A stretch of 64,000 bases of DNA from the NCBI RefSeq assembly GCF_004684085.1, contig NZ_SRHZ01000046.1, positions 1-64,000 on the forward strand, given 5' to 3'. The notes under the pieces were generated by a model. That model was not told the origin of the DNA. It saw only the letters and a program-made list of their open reading frames with translations, and made no database searches. This DNA is from Stenotrophomonas maltophilia (GTDB lineage Bacteria; Pseudomonadota; Gammaproteobacteria; Xanthomonadales; Xanthomonadaceae). Below, in pieces: positions 18,725 through 29,689 of this stretch. Each line of letters begins with the position of its first letter. Within the stretch, counting starts at the first letter, position 1. The position numbers and the translations under genes are program-made.

Positions 18725-18736
18725 GCCGCCATTGTA
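18724..18736 (-). promoter_or_regulatory. -10 element placing aat as a leaderless gene
   Basis: On the minus strand TACAAT is followed by 6 nt and the aat ATG, the same geometry as at clpS. Confidence 0.5.
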
Positions 18737-18797
18737 TTCGTCGTGGTGATCGCGGATGTCTGGCACCATCAGCGTCCAACGGCAAGGAGCCCCACCC

Positions 18798-20066
18798 ATG
18801 AGTGACGCGATCACCGCTATCCTCGAGGTGCACGACACCCCGCGCACGCGCAACGACAGTCAGGGCATGCTGCTGGCGCTGGCCACTGAGCAGCCGGACC
18901 AGCTCGGCGCGCTGATGCTGCAGGCACTCATCCGGCGCTCGCCCAGCTCGATCTTCCTCGATACCGCGCTGGACCTGTTGCCGGACGAGTCAGTGGTGCC
19001 GGTCTGTGCCGAGGCCTGGCGCCGCTATCGGGATGGCGAGCGCGGCGAACTGCTGGCCAGTGTGATCGAATTCACCAGCCACCAGGCGCCGCAGGTGCTG
19101 CAGGACGACTGGGAGGCCTTGCTGGCGCTGGCCATCGAAAACGAGCTGCAGCTGGCTTCGCAGGTATGGCAGGGCCTGCCGTCCGTCACTGCCGCGCAGT
19201 GGGCGCAGATTCTGGCGGAGGCCGATGACGATCGCGAAATGGCGCGGGCCAGGGCGCTGCTGCTCGCGGCGCATCCCGAGAGCTATGCCGTTGCCCGCGG
19301 CTACCTCGCTGACTGGGGTGCGCTGGATGCTGAGGTCTGGGCGCACTGGGCCGGCGTCGCCGACGGACCGCAGCCGCGGCGCCTGCATGGGGAGCGGCCG
19401 CTGCACATCCGCTTCGGCCGCGAGCAGCATCGCGTGCAGGTGGCCGAAGAGCCGAGCTGGCGCAAGCGCATCTGGCGCCTGCACCCAACCTGGAATGGTG
19501 GGCAGGTGCATCACGCCGGGCAGATGGGAGGGCCGCTGGAAGCGTTGTGTGGCAGCTGCCATGCGCCGCTGCAGCGCCTGCTGCGGACCGATGCTGCCGC
19601 GCTGCAACCGGGCGCGGCGGGTGAGATCACGCTTGGCCTGTGCCTGGACTGCTGCGGTTGGGAAGATCCGCCCGTGCGCTTCTATCGCCACGATGCCATC
19701 GGCCTGCCAAGCTGCCACCCCAGCCAGCGTCTGGAGGTGCCGGCCACGCCGACCGACAGCGGTGACCTCATGCAGGCCGAGGTCGGCCTGGCCGCCATGG
19801 ACAGTGCGCGCTGGCAACAACAGGACTGGGGCCAGTCCAACCATCGGCAGAACCTGTCGCGCGTGGGCGGTGCGCCCAGCTGGGTGCAGAGCGCCTGGTA
19901 CCCGGCGTGCATCGATTGCGGCCAGGAGATGCCATTCGTGATGCAGCTGGATTCGACACTGCCAACCACGGGTGAGGGCACGCTGCTGTGGGGCAGTGGC
20001 GGGATGCTCTATACGTTCTGGTGCGCGACGTGCAGGGTGAGCGGGCATTTCTGGCAGTGCACCTGA
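18798..20066 (+). CDS. CxxC-rich hypothetical protein, possible DUF1963/YwqG-like C terminus
   Basis: 422 residues from the ATG at 18798 with AAGGAG upstream. The N-terminal half is alpha-helical and TPR-like in feel. The C-terminal half carries four cysteine pairs (CGSC, CLDC, CIDC, CATC), probably two zinc ribbons, and ends with a segment MPFVMQLDS...LLWGSGGMLYTFWC that recalls the YwqG/DUF1963 fold. No catalytic motif is recognised. It is divergent from aat. Confidence 0.7.
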   Translation: MSDAITAILEVHDTPRTRNDSQGMLLALATEQPDQLGALMLQALIRRSPSSIFLDTALDLLPDESVVPVCAEAWRRYRDGERGELLASVIEFTSHQAPQVLQDDWEALLALAIENELQLASQVWQGLPSVTAAQWAQILAEADDDREMARARALLLAAHPESYAVARGYLADWGALDAEVWAHWAGVADGPQPRRLHGERPLHIRFGREQHRVQVAEEPSWRKRIWRLHPTWNGGQVHHAGQMGGPLEALCGSCHAPLQRLLRTDAAALQPGAAGEITLGLCLDCCGWEDPPVRFYRHDAIGLPSCHPSQRLEVPATPTDSGDLMQAEVGLAAMDSARWQQQDWGQSNHRQNLSRVGGAPSWVQSAWYPACIDCGQEMPFVMQLDSTLPTTGEGTLLWGSGGMLYTFWCATCRVSGHFWQCT

Positions 20067-20091
20067 GCACTGCGTCCTCGCTATTGTCCTG

Positions 20092-20190
20092 GTAGATGCC
20101 GACGTTGGTTGGCACGCCTCATTGCTATGGTAGGTGCCAACCTTGGTTGGCACGCTTTTCGGCACCGCGCCGGTCGAGCAAACTCGACTC
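20092..20190. repeat. SMAG palindromes
   Basis: Two GTAG-type units with cores TGCCGACGTTGGTTGGCA and TGCCAACCTTGGTTGGCA, followed by a degraded TCGAGCAAACTCGACTCTAC unit. They separate two converging genes. Confidence 0.7.
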
Positions 20191-21314
20191 TACGTTCCTG
20201 CGTGGAACGGGCTATGCCCCTGCAGTTCCTGCTGATAACGCCGCACATCGCGTCGCTCCTGTCTGCACCAGTCCTGCAGCGCCTCGGCGAACTCCGTATC
20301 TGCCACCCAGTGCCGGCTGCGCACCAGGGTTGGCAGGAACCCGCGTGCCAGCTTGTGCTCGCCCTGCGCCCCGGGCTCGAAGCGGGTCAGCCCCTCGCGC
20401 AGGCAGTACTCGATGCCTTGGTAGTAGCAGGCCTCGAAGTGCAGGCCGGGCAGGGTAGCGCCGCCCCAGTAGCGGCCGTACAGCGTGTCACCACCGCGAA
20501 GGCACAGCGCGCCGGCTATCGGCTCGCCCTCCTGTTCGGCCAGGAACAGCACCAGCCCGCGACCCAACGAAATAGCCAGATGGCGCAGGAAGGCCTCGGT
20601 CAGCGCCGGGGCGTTGCCGTATTCAAGAAAGGTCTGCAGATAGAAGCGGTACATCGCCAGCAGGTCGGTGCGGCTGGCGTCGTCGCCGTGCACCACGCGG
20701 AAGCTGATGCCCTGACGCGTGACCTTGGCGCGCTCCTGGCGGATGTTCTTGCGGTGCTTGTGGTCCATCGCGCCGATGAACTGATCGAACGTGGTCCAGT
20801 CGCCCGGGTTCTGCCACTGGAACTGCACGTCCTCGCGCAGCAGCCAGTCATCGCCGAACAGCGCCTCATCGCTGGCGGTGTGGAAGTTGATATGGGCGGA
20901 GGAGACATCAAGCGCCGGCAGCGCGTCACGCAGTGCTGATAGAAGTGCGGCGCGCTCTGAATCGTGACGGGCCAGCAGCCGCGGCCCGGTGACCGGCGAG
21001 TACGGCACCGCGCCCAGCCACTTCGGGTAGTAGTCGCGGCCATGGCGGGCATACGCGTTGGCCCAGGCGTGATCGAACACGAACTCGCCGTGCGAGTTGG
21101 TCTTCAGGTAACCCGGAATGGCGCCAATCAGGCGATCACCTTCCCACAGCGTGAAGTGCCGGGGCTGCCAGCCCCAGTCTTCGCGCAGGCAGCCGTGCTG
21201 TTCCAGGCCTGAGAGGAAGGCGTGGCTGACGAACGGGTTCTGCCCGTCGTGCAGGGCATCCCAGTCGGCGGCGGGAATGGACTGCAGGGAGTCGAGGAAG
21301 CGGGGGGAAGACAT
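20190..21314 (-). CDS. FemAB/GNAT-like protein (COG3146, DUF482)
   Basis: 374 residues, matching the peptidoglycan-biosynthesis-like GNAT family found in many proteobacteria. Motifs include WDALHDGQNPFVSHAFL near the N terminus, SSAHINFHT in the middle and MDHKHRKNIRQERAKV in the acceptor-binding half, ending with HWVADTEFAEAL. FemAB relatives transfer aminoacyl groups; the true donor and acceptor for this family are unknown. The ATG has no Shine-Dalgarno sequence and lies 6 nt after TATCCT, so a leaderless start is possible. Confidence 0.88.
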   Translation of the reverse strand: MSSPRFLDSLQSIPAADWDALHDGQNPFVSHAFLSGLEQHGCLREDWGWQPRHFTLWEGDRLIGAIPGYLKTNSHGEFVFDHAWANAYARHGRDYYPKWLGAVPYSPVTGPRLLARHDSERAALLSALRDALPALDVSSAHINFHTASDEALFGDDWLLREDVQFQWQNPGDWTTFDQFIGAMDHKHRKNIRQERAKVTRQGISFRVVHGDDASRTDLLAMYRFYLQTFLEYGNAPALTEAFLRHLAISLGRGLVLFLAEQEGEPIAGALCLRGGDTLYGRYWGGATLPGLHFEACYYQGIEYCLREGLTRFEPGAQGEHKLARGFLPTLVRSRHWVADTEFAEALQDWCRQERRDVRRYQQELQGHSPFHAGT

Positions 21315-21482
21315 GGGGGAAGGATAGGGCAGGCGGGGTGCGAAAAGTGTTGCCGCACTCGACTTGAGGATTATCCGAATTGGTCGAAATCGCGAGTCGG
21401 TTCAACGAAGTAGCTGGGAGCTGGATGGGACATTCCATCTTCGCGCCCTTCTGGCGCATACCCACATCGAAGGATTCGATAC

Positions 21483-23003
21483 ATGGAATGCATGAATGCT
21501 CTCCGTTGCTCTGCGTTTGCACTGATCATTGCTGGCCTGGGCGCTGGGCCGGCAGCGATTGCCCAGCCCGCACATGCGATGATCGAGACTGATCCAGCGC
21601 TGGATCTGCTGCTGACGCGAGAGGCGCAGCGGATGCTTGACGCGCACCAGATCCGAACGTCGCGGTCGACTCATGTGGTCGTAAAGGCTTCCGTCGATCT
21701 GGAACGCCAGCGGCTGATCATACGCTTCGGCCCTGGCATGTTGCCTGCGGAGGATGATCACTCACTTGAGGAAATCGAGCAGTACATCCGGAGCTCGCTT
21801 GAGTTCTATGCATTGACGTCCGGCGCAGGCGAGGTCCAGTCGGAGGTCCTGTACGAAGGAAAGCCCTACTGGGAGCACTTTCCAATCATGCCTGCGGCAG
21901 CCTCTCAGTCATCGGATGCTTCAAGGGTGAACCCGGTACTGGTCTCTGCAAGTCACGGCCTGGTTCGTGTGCATCCTGGATTGGAGTGGGAGTTCCAGCG
22001 CCCTGCCCGGAATGGCGTTCAGGAGGATCTGATTACCGTTGGCTATGCCGAAGAACTGCAGCAGTTGATGGAAGAGCGTGGAGGACGGGTGATCCACCGG
22101 GCGCGTCGCAATCAGGGCGACCTGCATCCAGAGTCCGAGAGGGCCTGGAACGAAATGTCATCCAGGTACCATCTCCGCGATCTGCTGCCAGATCGGCCGG
22201 ATATCTGGAACCACTTTGCCAACAGCACGGCGACAGACAGGGAGGTTTCCGATGATATTCGTGCCCGGCCCTACTATGCGAATCATCTTGGTGCAGCAGG
22301 GTTGCTCAGCATCCACACAAATGCGGATGCCTCGGGCGCGGCTCGGGGCACGCGCGTCTACTACCATCCGCGCAAGCCAGGTGATCAACGGCTTGCCGAC
22401 ATGGTGCTCTGCTACATGCGCGAGCTCATTACGGCACAGGAGGAGTATGCAGACTTCCCTGTTGCGGCGGCGGGTGCAGCCGCCGGCCACGGTGAAAACG
22501 GATTCGCGCAGATGCCATCGGTGGTTGTCGAAGTTGCCTTCCACACAAACCCAACCGATGCCGCAGCCTTGCTGGACCCTGCATTTCGCACCGCCTCAAT
22601 GAAGGGTGTCGAGAAGGGCTATCGGCTGTTCCGCGAAGGCGAGGGTTGTGTGCCGTTGAAGGTGGAGCCCATCCAGTCCATCGAGCTGTCCGCGGGGAAT
22701 TCTCGGCGTGTCGACGTGGTGTTTGAGGGCCACCCCCGGTACCCGATTGATCTGGTCACCACCAATGTGGGTTGCCCGCCCGGGTGGACCTGCACCGATG
22801 GCAAGGTCCACATCGCTGCGCCGGACGAGAAGCCCAGCCAGATCATCATGAAGTGCGAGAGCGCTGGCAGCGCCCCCTTGTTCTGGAACACGCAGGTGGT
22901 CGATGCCGATGGGGTGACGTCGCCGCCGGTCAGGCACAGAGTGCAGTGCATACGGCGGCCGGGTGGGTTGAGTGTTGCGGCGACAGGGCTGGCCGGCCCG
23001 TGA
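21483..23003 (+). CDS. periplasmic N-acetylmuramoyl-L-alanine amidase (Amidase_3)
   Basis: 506 residues with a signal peptide (about 1-30). An Amidase_3 catalytic domain has zinc ligands visible as H158 (SASHGL), E181 and H278 (LLSIHTNA) and the catalytic Glu E350 in VVVEVAFHTNPTD. The first motif is ASHGL rather than the usual PGHGG. A roughly 120-residue C-terminal beta-rich region with four Cys follows. It cleaves the amide between MurNAc and the stem peptide. A second in-frame ATG three codons in is possible. It is convergent with trxB. Confidence 0.87.
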   Translation: MECMNALRCSAFALIIAGLGAGPAAIAQPAHAMIETDPALDLLLTREAQRMLDAHQIRTSRSTHVVVKASVDLERQRLIIRFGPGMLPAEDDHSLEEIEQYIRSSLEFYALTSGAGEVQSEVLYEGKPYWEHFPIMPAAASQSSDASRVNPVLVSASHGLVRVHPGLEWEFQRPARNGVQEDLITVGYAEELQQLMEERGGRVIHRARRNQGDLHPESERAWNEMSSRYHLRDLLPDRPDIWNHFANSTATDREVSDDIRARPYYANHLGAAGLLSIHTNADASGAARGTRVYYHPRKPGDQRLADMVLCYMRELITAQEEYADFPVAAAGAAAGHGENGFAQMPSVVVEVAFHTNPTDAAALLDPAFRTASMKGVEKGYRLFREGEGCVPLKVEPIQSIELSAGNSRRVDVVFEGHPRYPIDLVTTNVGCPPGWTCTDGKVHIAAPDEKPSQIIMKCESAGSAPLFWNTQVVDADGVTSPPVRHRVQCIRRPGGLSVAATGLAGP

Positions 23004-23010
23004 AAACGAA

Positions 23011-23036
23011 AAGGCCGACGCACTGGCGTCGGCCTT
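23011..23036. terminator. bidirectional terminator between amidase and trxB
   Basis: An 11-bp perfect stem (AAGGCCGACGC/GCGTCGGCCTT) with a 4-nt loop. On the minus strand it is followed by TTCGTTTTC. Confidence 0.85.
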
Positions 23037-23043
23037 CTATCCG

Positions 23044-23067
23044 GAGTCGAGCGTGGCTCGACCCTAC
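23044..23067. repeat. SMAG palindrome
   Basis: GAGTCGAGCGTGGCTCGAC followed by CCTAC, a GTAG-tagged unit in reverse orientation next to the trxB terminator. Confidence 0.65.
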
Positions 23068-23084
23068 AGAAGCGAGTCCGCCTC

Positions 23085-24149
<1,065 letters not shown>

Positions 24150-24288
24150 TCAAGCCGATGAACAGAACGCCGTCATCCAGCGGTGGTTCTGGCGGCCAAA
24201 CGCCCTGTCAGATGTCGCATAACTGAAAACTGACGCCGTCTCATTTATTATCAATCACTAACAGCGCATTCCAAAGGTATGGTCTAAG

Positions 24289-26649
24289 GTGGCGAAGCAG
24301 GTCCCCGAACGCTCCAAGTCCGACGACAGCAAGGCGTCACGTCGCACGGCCGCGGCGGCGACGACCGACAATCCACGCCGCCAGCGCCTCTGGCGCGACC
24401 TGGGTCTGATCGCCATCGCGCCGGCCCTGCTGTACCTGGCGGCCAGTCTGTTCACGTATTCAGCTACCGATCCGGGCTGGTCGCACACCGGCAGCGTGGT
24501 CGCGCCGGTACACAACCTCGGCGGTCGAGCCGGGGCCTGGATTGCCGATGTGCTGCTGCAGTTGTTCGGCTACATCGCCTTCCTGCTCCCGGTGGTGCTG
24601 GGCGCGCTGGCGTGGATCGCCATGTTCGGGCTCAAGCGCGAAAGCAAGGGCGAAAATGACCTGGACCCGGCGCTGCGCCTGGTCGGGCTGGTTGGCTTCC
24701 TGATCGCGGGCACCGGCTTCCTGCACGTTCGCCTGTTCAGCGGTGACGTCTCCAGTGCCGGCGGCATCCTCGGCAAGCTGGTCGGCAATTCGCTCACGGT
24801 GGGTTTCGGCGCGCTGGGCGCGAACCTGTTCGTACTGGTCCTGTTGCTGGCCTCGATCACCCTGGCGACCGGGCTGTCCTGGTTTGTGGTGATGGAGAAG
24901 ATCGGCCGCGGCGTGATGTCGCTGGCGCCGTTGCTGGAGCGCAAGAAGGAAGAAGTCACCGAGTGGAAGCAGACCCGGGTGATGCGCGAGGAGCGCCAGG
25001 AAGTGCGCAAGGCTGATGCGGAGGTGCGTGCCAAGCGTGAGCCGGTGAAGATCGAGCCGCGCCCGGAACCGGTGATCGAGAAGAGTGATCGGGCCAAGCG
25101 CGACACGCAGATTCCGATGTTCCGGGGCGTCAACGGCGACGGCTCGGACCTGCCGCCGCTGGCCCTGCTGGACGACCCCAAGCCGCAGCCGGTGGGCTAC
25201 GACAAGGAAACCCTGGACGCGCTGTCGCGGCAGATCGAGTTCAAGCTGAAGGATTTCCGCATCGACGCCCAGGTGGTTGGTGCCAACCCCGGCCCGGTCA
25301 TCACCCGCTTCGAGATCGAGCCCGCGCCGGGCATCAAGGTCAGCCAGATCAGTTCGCTGGACAAGGACATCGCGCGCGGCCTGTCGGTGAAGTCGGTGCG
25401 CGTGGTGGACGTGATTCCGGGCAAGTCGGTGATCGGCCTGGAAATTCCCAACGTCACCCGCGAGATGATCTACCTGTCCGAGCTGCTGCGCTCGAAGGAA
25501 TACGACAAGTCGGCCAGCGTGCTGACCCTGGCGCTGGGCAAGGACATTGCCGGGCGCTCGACCGTGGCCGATCTGGCGCGCATGCCGCACCTGCTGGTGG
25601 CCGGTACCACCGGTTCGGGCAAGTCGGTGGCGGTCAACGCCATGGTGCTGAGCCTGCTGTTCAAGGCCTCGCCGAAAGACCTGCGGATGCTGATGATCGA
25701 CCCGAAGATGCTCGAACTGAGCGTCTACCAGGGCATCCCGCACCTGCTGGCGCCGGTGGTCACCGACATGAAGGAGGCCGCCAACGGCCTGCGCTGGTGC
25801 GTGGCCGAGATGGAGCGCCGCTACAAGCTGATGAGCGCGGTGGGCGTGCGCAACCTGGCCGGCTTCAACAAGAAGGTGAAGGAAGCCCAGGACGCCGGCC
25901 AGCCGATGATGGACCCGCTGTTCAAGCCGAACCCGGAACTGGGTGAGGCGCCGCGTCCGTTGGAGACATTGCCGTTCATCGTCATCTTCATCGACGAATT
26001 CGCCGACATGATGATGATCGTCGGCAAGAAGGTGGAAGAGCTGATTGCGCGCCTGGCACAGAAGGCGCGCGCGGCCGGCATCCACCTGATCCTGGCCACG
26101 CAGCGCCCGTCGGTGGACGTGATCACTGGCCTGATCAAGGCCAACATCCCGACCCGCATCGCCTTCCAGGTCAGCTCCAAGATCGACTCGCGCACCATCC
26201 TCGACCAGTCCGGTGCGGAAACCCTGCTCGGCCACGGCGACATGCTGTACCTGCCGCCGGGTACCGCCATGCCCGAGCGCGTGCACGGCGCGTTCGTCTC
26301 CGACGAGGAAGTGCACCGCGTGGTCGAGCACCTCAAGGCGATGGGCCCGGCCGACTATGTCGACGGCGTGCTGGACGAAGTGCAGACGATGGGCGACGGC
26401 GTGGTCGTCGGTGCCACCGGCCTGCCCGAGAACAGCTCTGCCGGCGATGAGTCCGACCCGTTGTATGACGAAGCGCTGCGGGTGGTCACCGAGACCCGCC
26501 GCGCCTCGATTTCCGGCGTGCAGCGCCGACTGAAGATCGGCTACAACCGTGCAGCGCGACTGATCGAGGCCATGGAAGCGGCCGGTGTGGTCAGTTCGCC
26601 CGAGCACAACGGCGACCGCACGGTGCTGGCACCGCCGCCGCCGAAGTAA
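24289..26649 (+). CDS. ftsK: DNA translocase FtsK
   Basis: 786 residues, GTG start with AAAGG 11 nt upstream. N-terminal membrane segments (about 40-210) anchor it at the septum. A charged linker follows, then the RecA-like motor with Walker A GTTGSGKS (439-446) and Walker [11 protein letters not shown]. The C-terminal winged-helix gamma domain ([22 protein letters not shown]) reads KOPS-type sequences and activates XerCD at dif. That XerCD-dif role is relevant to the dif-like phage site near the end of the window. The ftsK-lolA-rarA order is conserved, with extra genes inserted here. Confidence 0.97.
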   Translation: MAKQVPERSKSDDSKASRRTAAAATTDNPRRQRLWRDLGLIAIAPALLYLAASLFTYSATDPGWSHTGSVVAPVHNLGGRAGAWIADVLLQLFGYIAFLLPVVLGALAWIAMFGLKRESKGENDLDPALRLVGLVGFLIAGTGFLHVRLFSGDVSSAGGILGKLVGNSLTVGFGALGANLFVLVLLLASITLATGLSWFVVMEKIGRGVMSLAPLLERKKEEVTEWKQTRVMREERQEVRKADAEVRAKREPVKIEPRPEPVIEKSDRAKRDTQIPMFRGVNGDGSDLPPLALLDDPKPQPVGYDKETLDALSRQIEFKLKDFRIDAQVVGANPGPVITRFEIEPAPGIKVSQISSLDKDIARGLSVKSVRVVDVIPGKSVIGLEIPNVTREMIYLSELLRSKEYDKSASVLTLALGKDIAGRSTVADLARMPHLLVAGTTGSGKSVAVNAMVLSLLFKASPKDLRMLMIDPKMLELSVYQGIPHLLAPVVTDMKEAANGLRWCVAEMERRYKLMSAVGVRNLAGFNKKVKEAQDAGQPMMDPLFKPNPELGEAPRPLETLPFIVIFIDEFADMMMIVGKKVEELIARLAQKARAAGIHLILATQRPSVDVITGLIKANIPTRIAFQVSSKIDSRTILDQSGAETLLGHGDMLYLPPGTAMPERVHGAFVSDEEVHRVVEHLKAMGPADYVDGVLDEVQTMGDGVVVGATGLPENSSAGDESDPLYDEALRVVTETRRASISGVQRRLKIGYNRAARLIEAMEAAGVVSSPEHNGDRTVLAPPPPK

Positions 26650-26688
26650 GACCCGACGTATCCCCCACGACGTCCAAGGAACCGACGC

Positions 26689-28620
26689 ATGCTTCACCCC
26701 GTACCCAGCGCGCTGGCACTGGCGCTGGCAGCCTTCCTGGCTGCCGGCCCGGCACTGGCAGACACCGCCACCTCCGCGCCCGCCACGGCGCCGCCTTCTA
26801 CTCGCGGCGATACCGAAGCCAGCAATAATTTCAGCATTGTCCGTTACCGCGCCGACTACCAGGTGCGGCCGGATGCAGGCAATGTGCAGACCGAAACCTA
26901 CGAAGTCCTGCTCAAGACCAAGGCCTCGGTCGAGCAGTTCAGCCAGGTGCGGCTGAGCTACAGCGAAAAGATGGAGACGCTGGAAGTGCTCGGCGCCTAC
27001 ACCATCACCGCCGATGGCCAGCGCCGTGACGTGCCGGCCGACCGCATCTACACCCAGGAGAGCTACTCCAGCGCCTCGGCGGCAATGTATGCCGACCGCA
27101 AGGTGCGGGTGATCGTGTTCCCGAACCTGGCCCCGGGTACGCGCCTGTACTACCAGGTGCGCCGCACCCAGGCCACGCCGTACTTCCCGGGCTATTTCGG
27201 CCTTTGGGAGACCTTCAACGTCTTCACCGAGTACGAGGACGCCGAAGTCACCCTGAGTGCGCCGGCCAACCTGCCGATGTTCGTCGACAGCCGCGGCGTG
27301 CAGGGCAGCGATCGCCCGACGGTGAAGAACGGCCAGGCGCAGTGGCGCTGGCGCTACCAGCGTCGCGAAGCCATGCCAGCACAGAACTGGTCGGCGGCGG
27401 GCTGGGAGTTCGGCCCGAACATCATGGCCAGCACGTATCGTGACTGGTCGCAGATGGGGCGCGCCTATCAGCTCAAGGCCGGCCCGGCCGCGCAGGTCAC
27501 GCCGGAACTGCAGGCGCTGGCCGACCAGGTCACCGCCGGCATCAGTGACCGCCGCGAGCAGGCCGATGCGCTGTACCGCTGGGTGGCGCAGAACATCCGC
27601 TATGTGGCGGTGTACCTGGGCAATGGCGGCCTGGAGCCGAACAGCGCGCAGAGCATCCTCGACAACCACTACGGCGACTGCAAGGACCACGTGACGATCC
27701 TCGAGGCGCTGCTGGCGGCCAAGGGCATCGCCAGCTCGCCGGTGCTGATTGGCGCGGGCGGTGGCCCGACGCTGCCGAAGATTCCGGTGCTGGGCCGCTT
27801 CAACCACGCCATCACCTACATCCCCGAGTTCGATCTGTATCTGGATTCGACCACTGCGTGGGCGCGCTTCGGGCAGCTGCCGGAAGGTGACCTGGGTGCG
27901 CCGGTGATGCGCACCCGTGACGCTACGCTGGCGCGTACCCCGGCCAACACGCCGGAGCGCAATGCCACCTCGATGGAAGTTCGTTTCACCTTCGATGCCA
28001 ACGGCAACCTGCGCGGCGAGACCATTCCCAAGCTGGGCGAGAACGCCGAGATCGGCATGCGCGCCCAGTTCTCCCAGCTCAACGCGCAGAACCGCGCGCG
28101 CGCTGAAGAGCAGATCATGGCCGCCTCCGGTTTCGACGGGCGAGGGCAGCTGCAGATCCAGGGTGTGCCGGTCGATCTGACCCGGCCGTTTGGCTATCGC
28201 ATGGCGTTCCAGGCCGAGGACTACGCCGACTTCAGCGTGGCCGGCGGCATGGCCGTGCCGGACCCGCCGGGTGGCGAGTCGGTGCGTGGGCTGTACGCCA
28301 CCGCCTCGGCGCCGGCCAACGAGACGCCGTTCTACTGCAATGCCAGCCTGCGCGAGGAAACCTATCGCCTGCAGTTCCCGGCCAACGCTCCGATCATCGC
28401 CATCCCGGCGAGCCAGCGTTTTGCGAATGCCGCCGGCGAGTACCGGGTGGACTGGAGCCGCGAGGGCCAGGACGTGATCGTGCACCACCGCTTGCAGCAG
28501 AACGCGGTGCGTGGGCCAGAGGCGCTGTGCCAGCCGCAGGACTACACCGCGTTCCGCGCGCTGTACCGCGAAGTGCGGCGCGGTTTCCGCGGCCAGGTGC
28601 TGTACGGCAAGTTGAAGTAG
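26689..28620 (+). CDS. exported DUF3857/transglutaminase-like protein
   Basis: 643 residues with a signal peptide (about 1-24). An N-terminal DUF3857 beta-domain is followed by a transglutaminase-like core whose triad is visible as Cys in YGDCKDH (C331), His in FNHAITYI and Asp in YLDSTTAW. A C-terminal beta-rich domain ends the protein. Such proteins are periplasmic or cell-envelope peptidase/transglutaminase-fold enzymes of unknown substrate. It lies 40 bp after ftsK and before lolA. Confidence 0.88.
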   Translation: MLHPVPSALALALAAFLAAGPALADTATSAPATAPPSTRGDTEASNNFSIVRYRADYQVRPDAGNVQTETYEVLLKTKASVEQFSQVRLSYSEKMETLEVLGAYTITADGQRRDVPADRIYTQESYSSASAAMYADRKVRVIVFPNLAPGTRLYYQVRRTQATPYFPGYFGLWETFNVFTEYEDAEVTLSAPANLPMFVDSRGVQGSDRPTVKNGQAQWRWRYQRREAMPAQNWSAAGWEFGPNIMASTYRDWSQMGRAYQLKAGPAAQVTPELQALADQVTAGISDRREQADALYRWVAQNIRYVAVYLGNGGLEPNSAQSILDNHYGDCKDHVTILEALLAAKGIASSPVLIGAGGGPTLPKIPVLGRFNHAITYIPEFDLYLDSTTAWARFGQLPEGDLGAPVMRTRDATLARTPANTPERNATSMEVRFTFDANGNLRGETIPKLGENAEIGMRAQFSQLNAQNRARAEEQIMAASGFDGRGQLQIQGVPVDLTRPFGYRMAFQAEDYADFSVAGGMAVPDPPGGESVRGLYATASAPANETPFYCNASLREETYRLQFPANAPIIAIPASQRFANAAGEYRVDWSREGQDVIVHHRLQQNAVRGPEALCQPQDYTAFRALYREVRRGFRGQVLYGKLK

Positions 28621-28673
28621 AGCCACGCCACGCGTGGGTGGTGCGATGCCGGCCACTCATGTCAGTGGTGATG

Positions 28674-28697
28674 GTAGATCCACGCCATGCGTGGATG
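28674..28697. repeat. SMAG palindrome
   Basis: GTAGATCCACGCCATGCGTGGATG in the gap before lolA. A CATAAT with promoter-like spacing lies about 40 bp further on, closer to lolA. Confidence 0.75.
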
Positions 28698-28827
28698 AAA
28701 CGACCTCGACGCGTGCATCGCCGTTCGACGATCAGGGCGTCATAATGGCGCCCTGATCGCCCATTCAGCTTGCCCCGGGCACACTCATCTCCAACCTTCC
28801 TGGCCTGCGTGCCGACAGGATCCCCGC

Positions 28828-29466
28828 ATGAACCTTCGCCTTCGCCGTTTTCTCGCCACCACCACCCTGGCCGTGGCCTGCGCCGCCGCCGGCAGCGCCT
28901 GGGCTGGCGCCCGCGATGACCTGAAGACCTTCACCAGCGGCCTGAAGGGCCTGGATGGACAGTTCAGCCAGCAGGTGTTCGACAGCCGCGGCAAGGTGAA
29001 GGAATCGACCAGTGGCCGCGTGGCACTGTCGGCGCCGCGCCTGTTCCGCTGGGAGTACGTGCGCCCGCACGAACAGCTGATCGTGGCCGACGGCAAGAAG
29101 GTCTGGATGTACGAGCCGGACCTGGAACAGGCCACCGTGCGCGAGCAGGGCAAGGAAGAGCAGAACAGCCCGCTGACCGCGCTGATCAACCCGGCACTGC
29201 TGGAGCAGCAGTACGACCTCAGCGAAGAAGCCGCCCAGCGGGATGGCCTGCAGTGGCTGTCGCTGTCGCCGAAGCGCGATACCGAAGCCAGCTTCCAGTA
29301 CGCCGCGCTGGGCTTCAATGCCCAGGGCCTGGCGAAGATGGAAATCACGGATGCCGTCGGCCAGCGCACCGTGATCACCTTCAGTGGCTGGAAGCGCAAC
29401 CCGGGCTTTGCCGCCGGCACCTTCAGCTTCACCCCGCCGAAGGGTACCGACGTCATCGGTAATTGA
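28828..29466 (+). CDS. lolA: outer-membrane lipoprotein carrier LolA
   Basis: 212 residues. It has a signal peptide ending GSAWA, then the LolA fold with LKGLDGQFSQQVFDSRG, RFLRWEY-type PRLFRWEYVRPHEQ and a hydrophobic cavity sheet. LolA carries lipoproteins from LolCDE across the periplasm to LolB. Length and order match the family. It normally lies directly between ftsK and rarA, and here each side has one added gene. Confidence 0.96.
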   Translation: MNLRLRRFLATTTLAVACAAAGSAWAGARDDLKTFTSGLKGLDGQFSQQVFDSRGKVKESTSGRVALSAPRLFRWEYVRPHEQLIVADGKKVWMYEPDLEQATVREQGKEEQNSPLTALINPALLEQQYDLSEEAAQRDGLQWLSLSPKRDTEASFQYAALGFNAQGLAKMEITDAVGQRTVITFSGWKRNPGFAAGTFSFTPPKGTDVIGN

Positions 29467-29469
29467 TAC

Positions 29470-29685
29470 GGGTCGCCGGGCATGGCCCGGCGCTACCTGC
29501 CCTGGTGGGTGTCAATCCGCACCGCCTTGGTGGAGGTCAACCTTGGTTGACACTCTCTTGATCTGCCGGCCAGCGGCCGGCACTACCGAACCCTGCGGCC
29601 TGATCTGGCGGGCAGGGCCCGGCGCGACCGCGATCCAACCTGGCCCGCTCTGGTAGGTGCCAACCTTGGTTGGCACGCTTTCGGT
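29470..29685. repeat. cluster of SMAG/REP palindromes
   Basis: At least four GTAG-type or related palindromes with different cores: CGCCGGGCATGGCCCGGCG, GTCAACCTTGGTTGAC, TGCCGGCCAGCGGCCGGCA and TGCCAACCTTGGTTGGCA. They fill the gap between lolA and the converging orphan gene. Confidence 0.75.
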
Positions 29686-29689
29686 TGGT

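Noticed and set aside
24460..28656. A 1398-codon open frame antisense to ftsK and the transglutaminase-like gene
   Set aside because: It is opposite two well-conserved genes. Its His/Arg/Gln-rich low-complexity translation is the usual artefact of high-G+C third positions, with no family signature or start signal.
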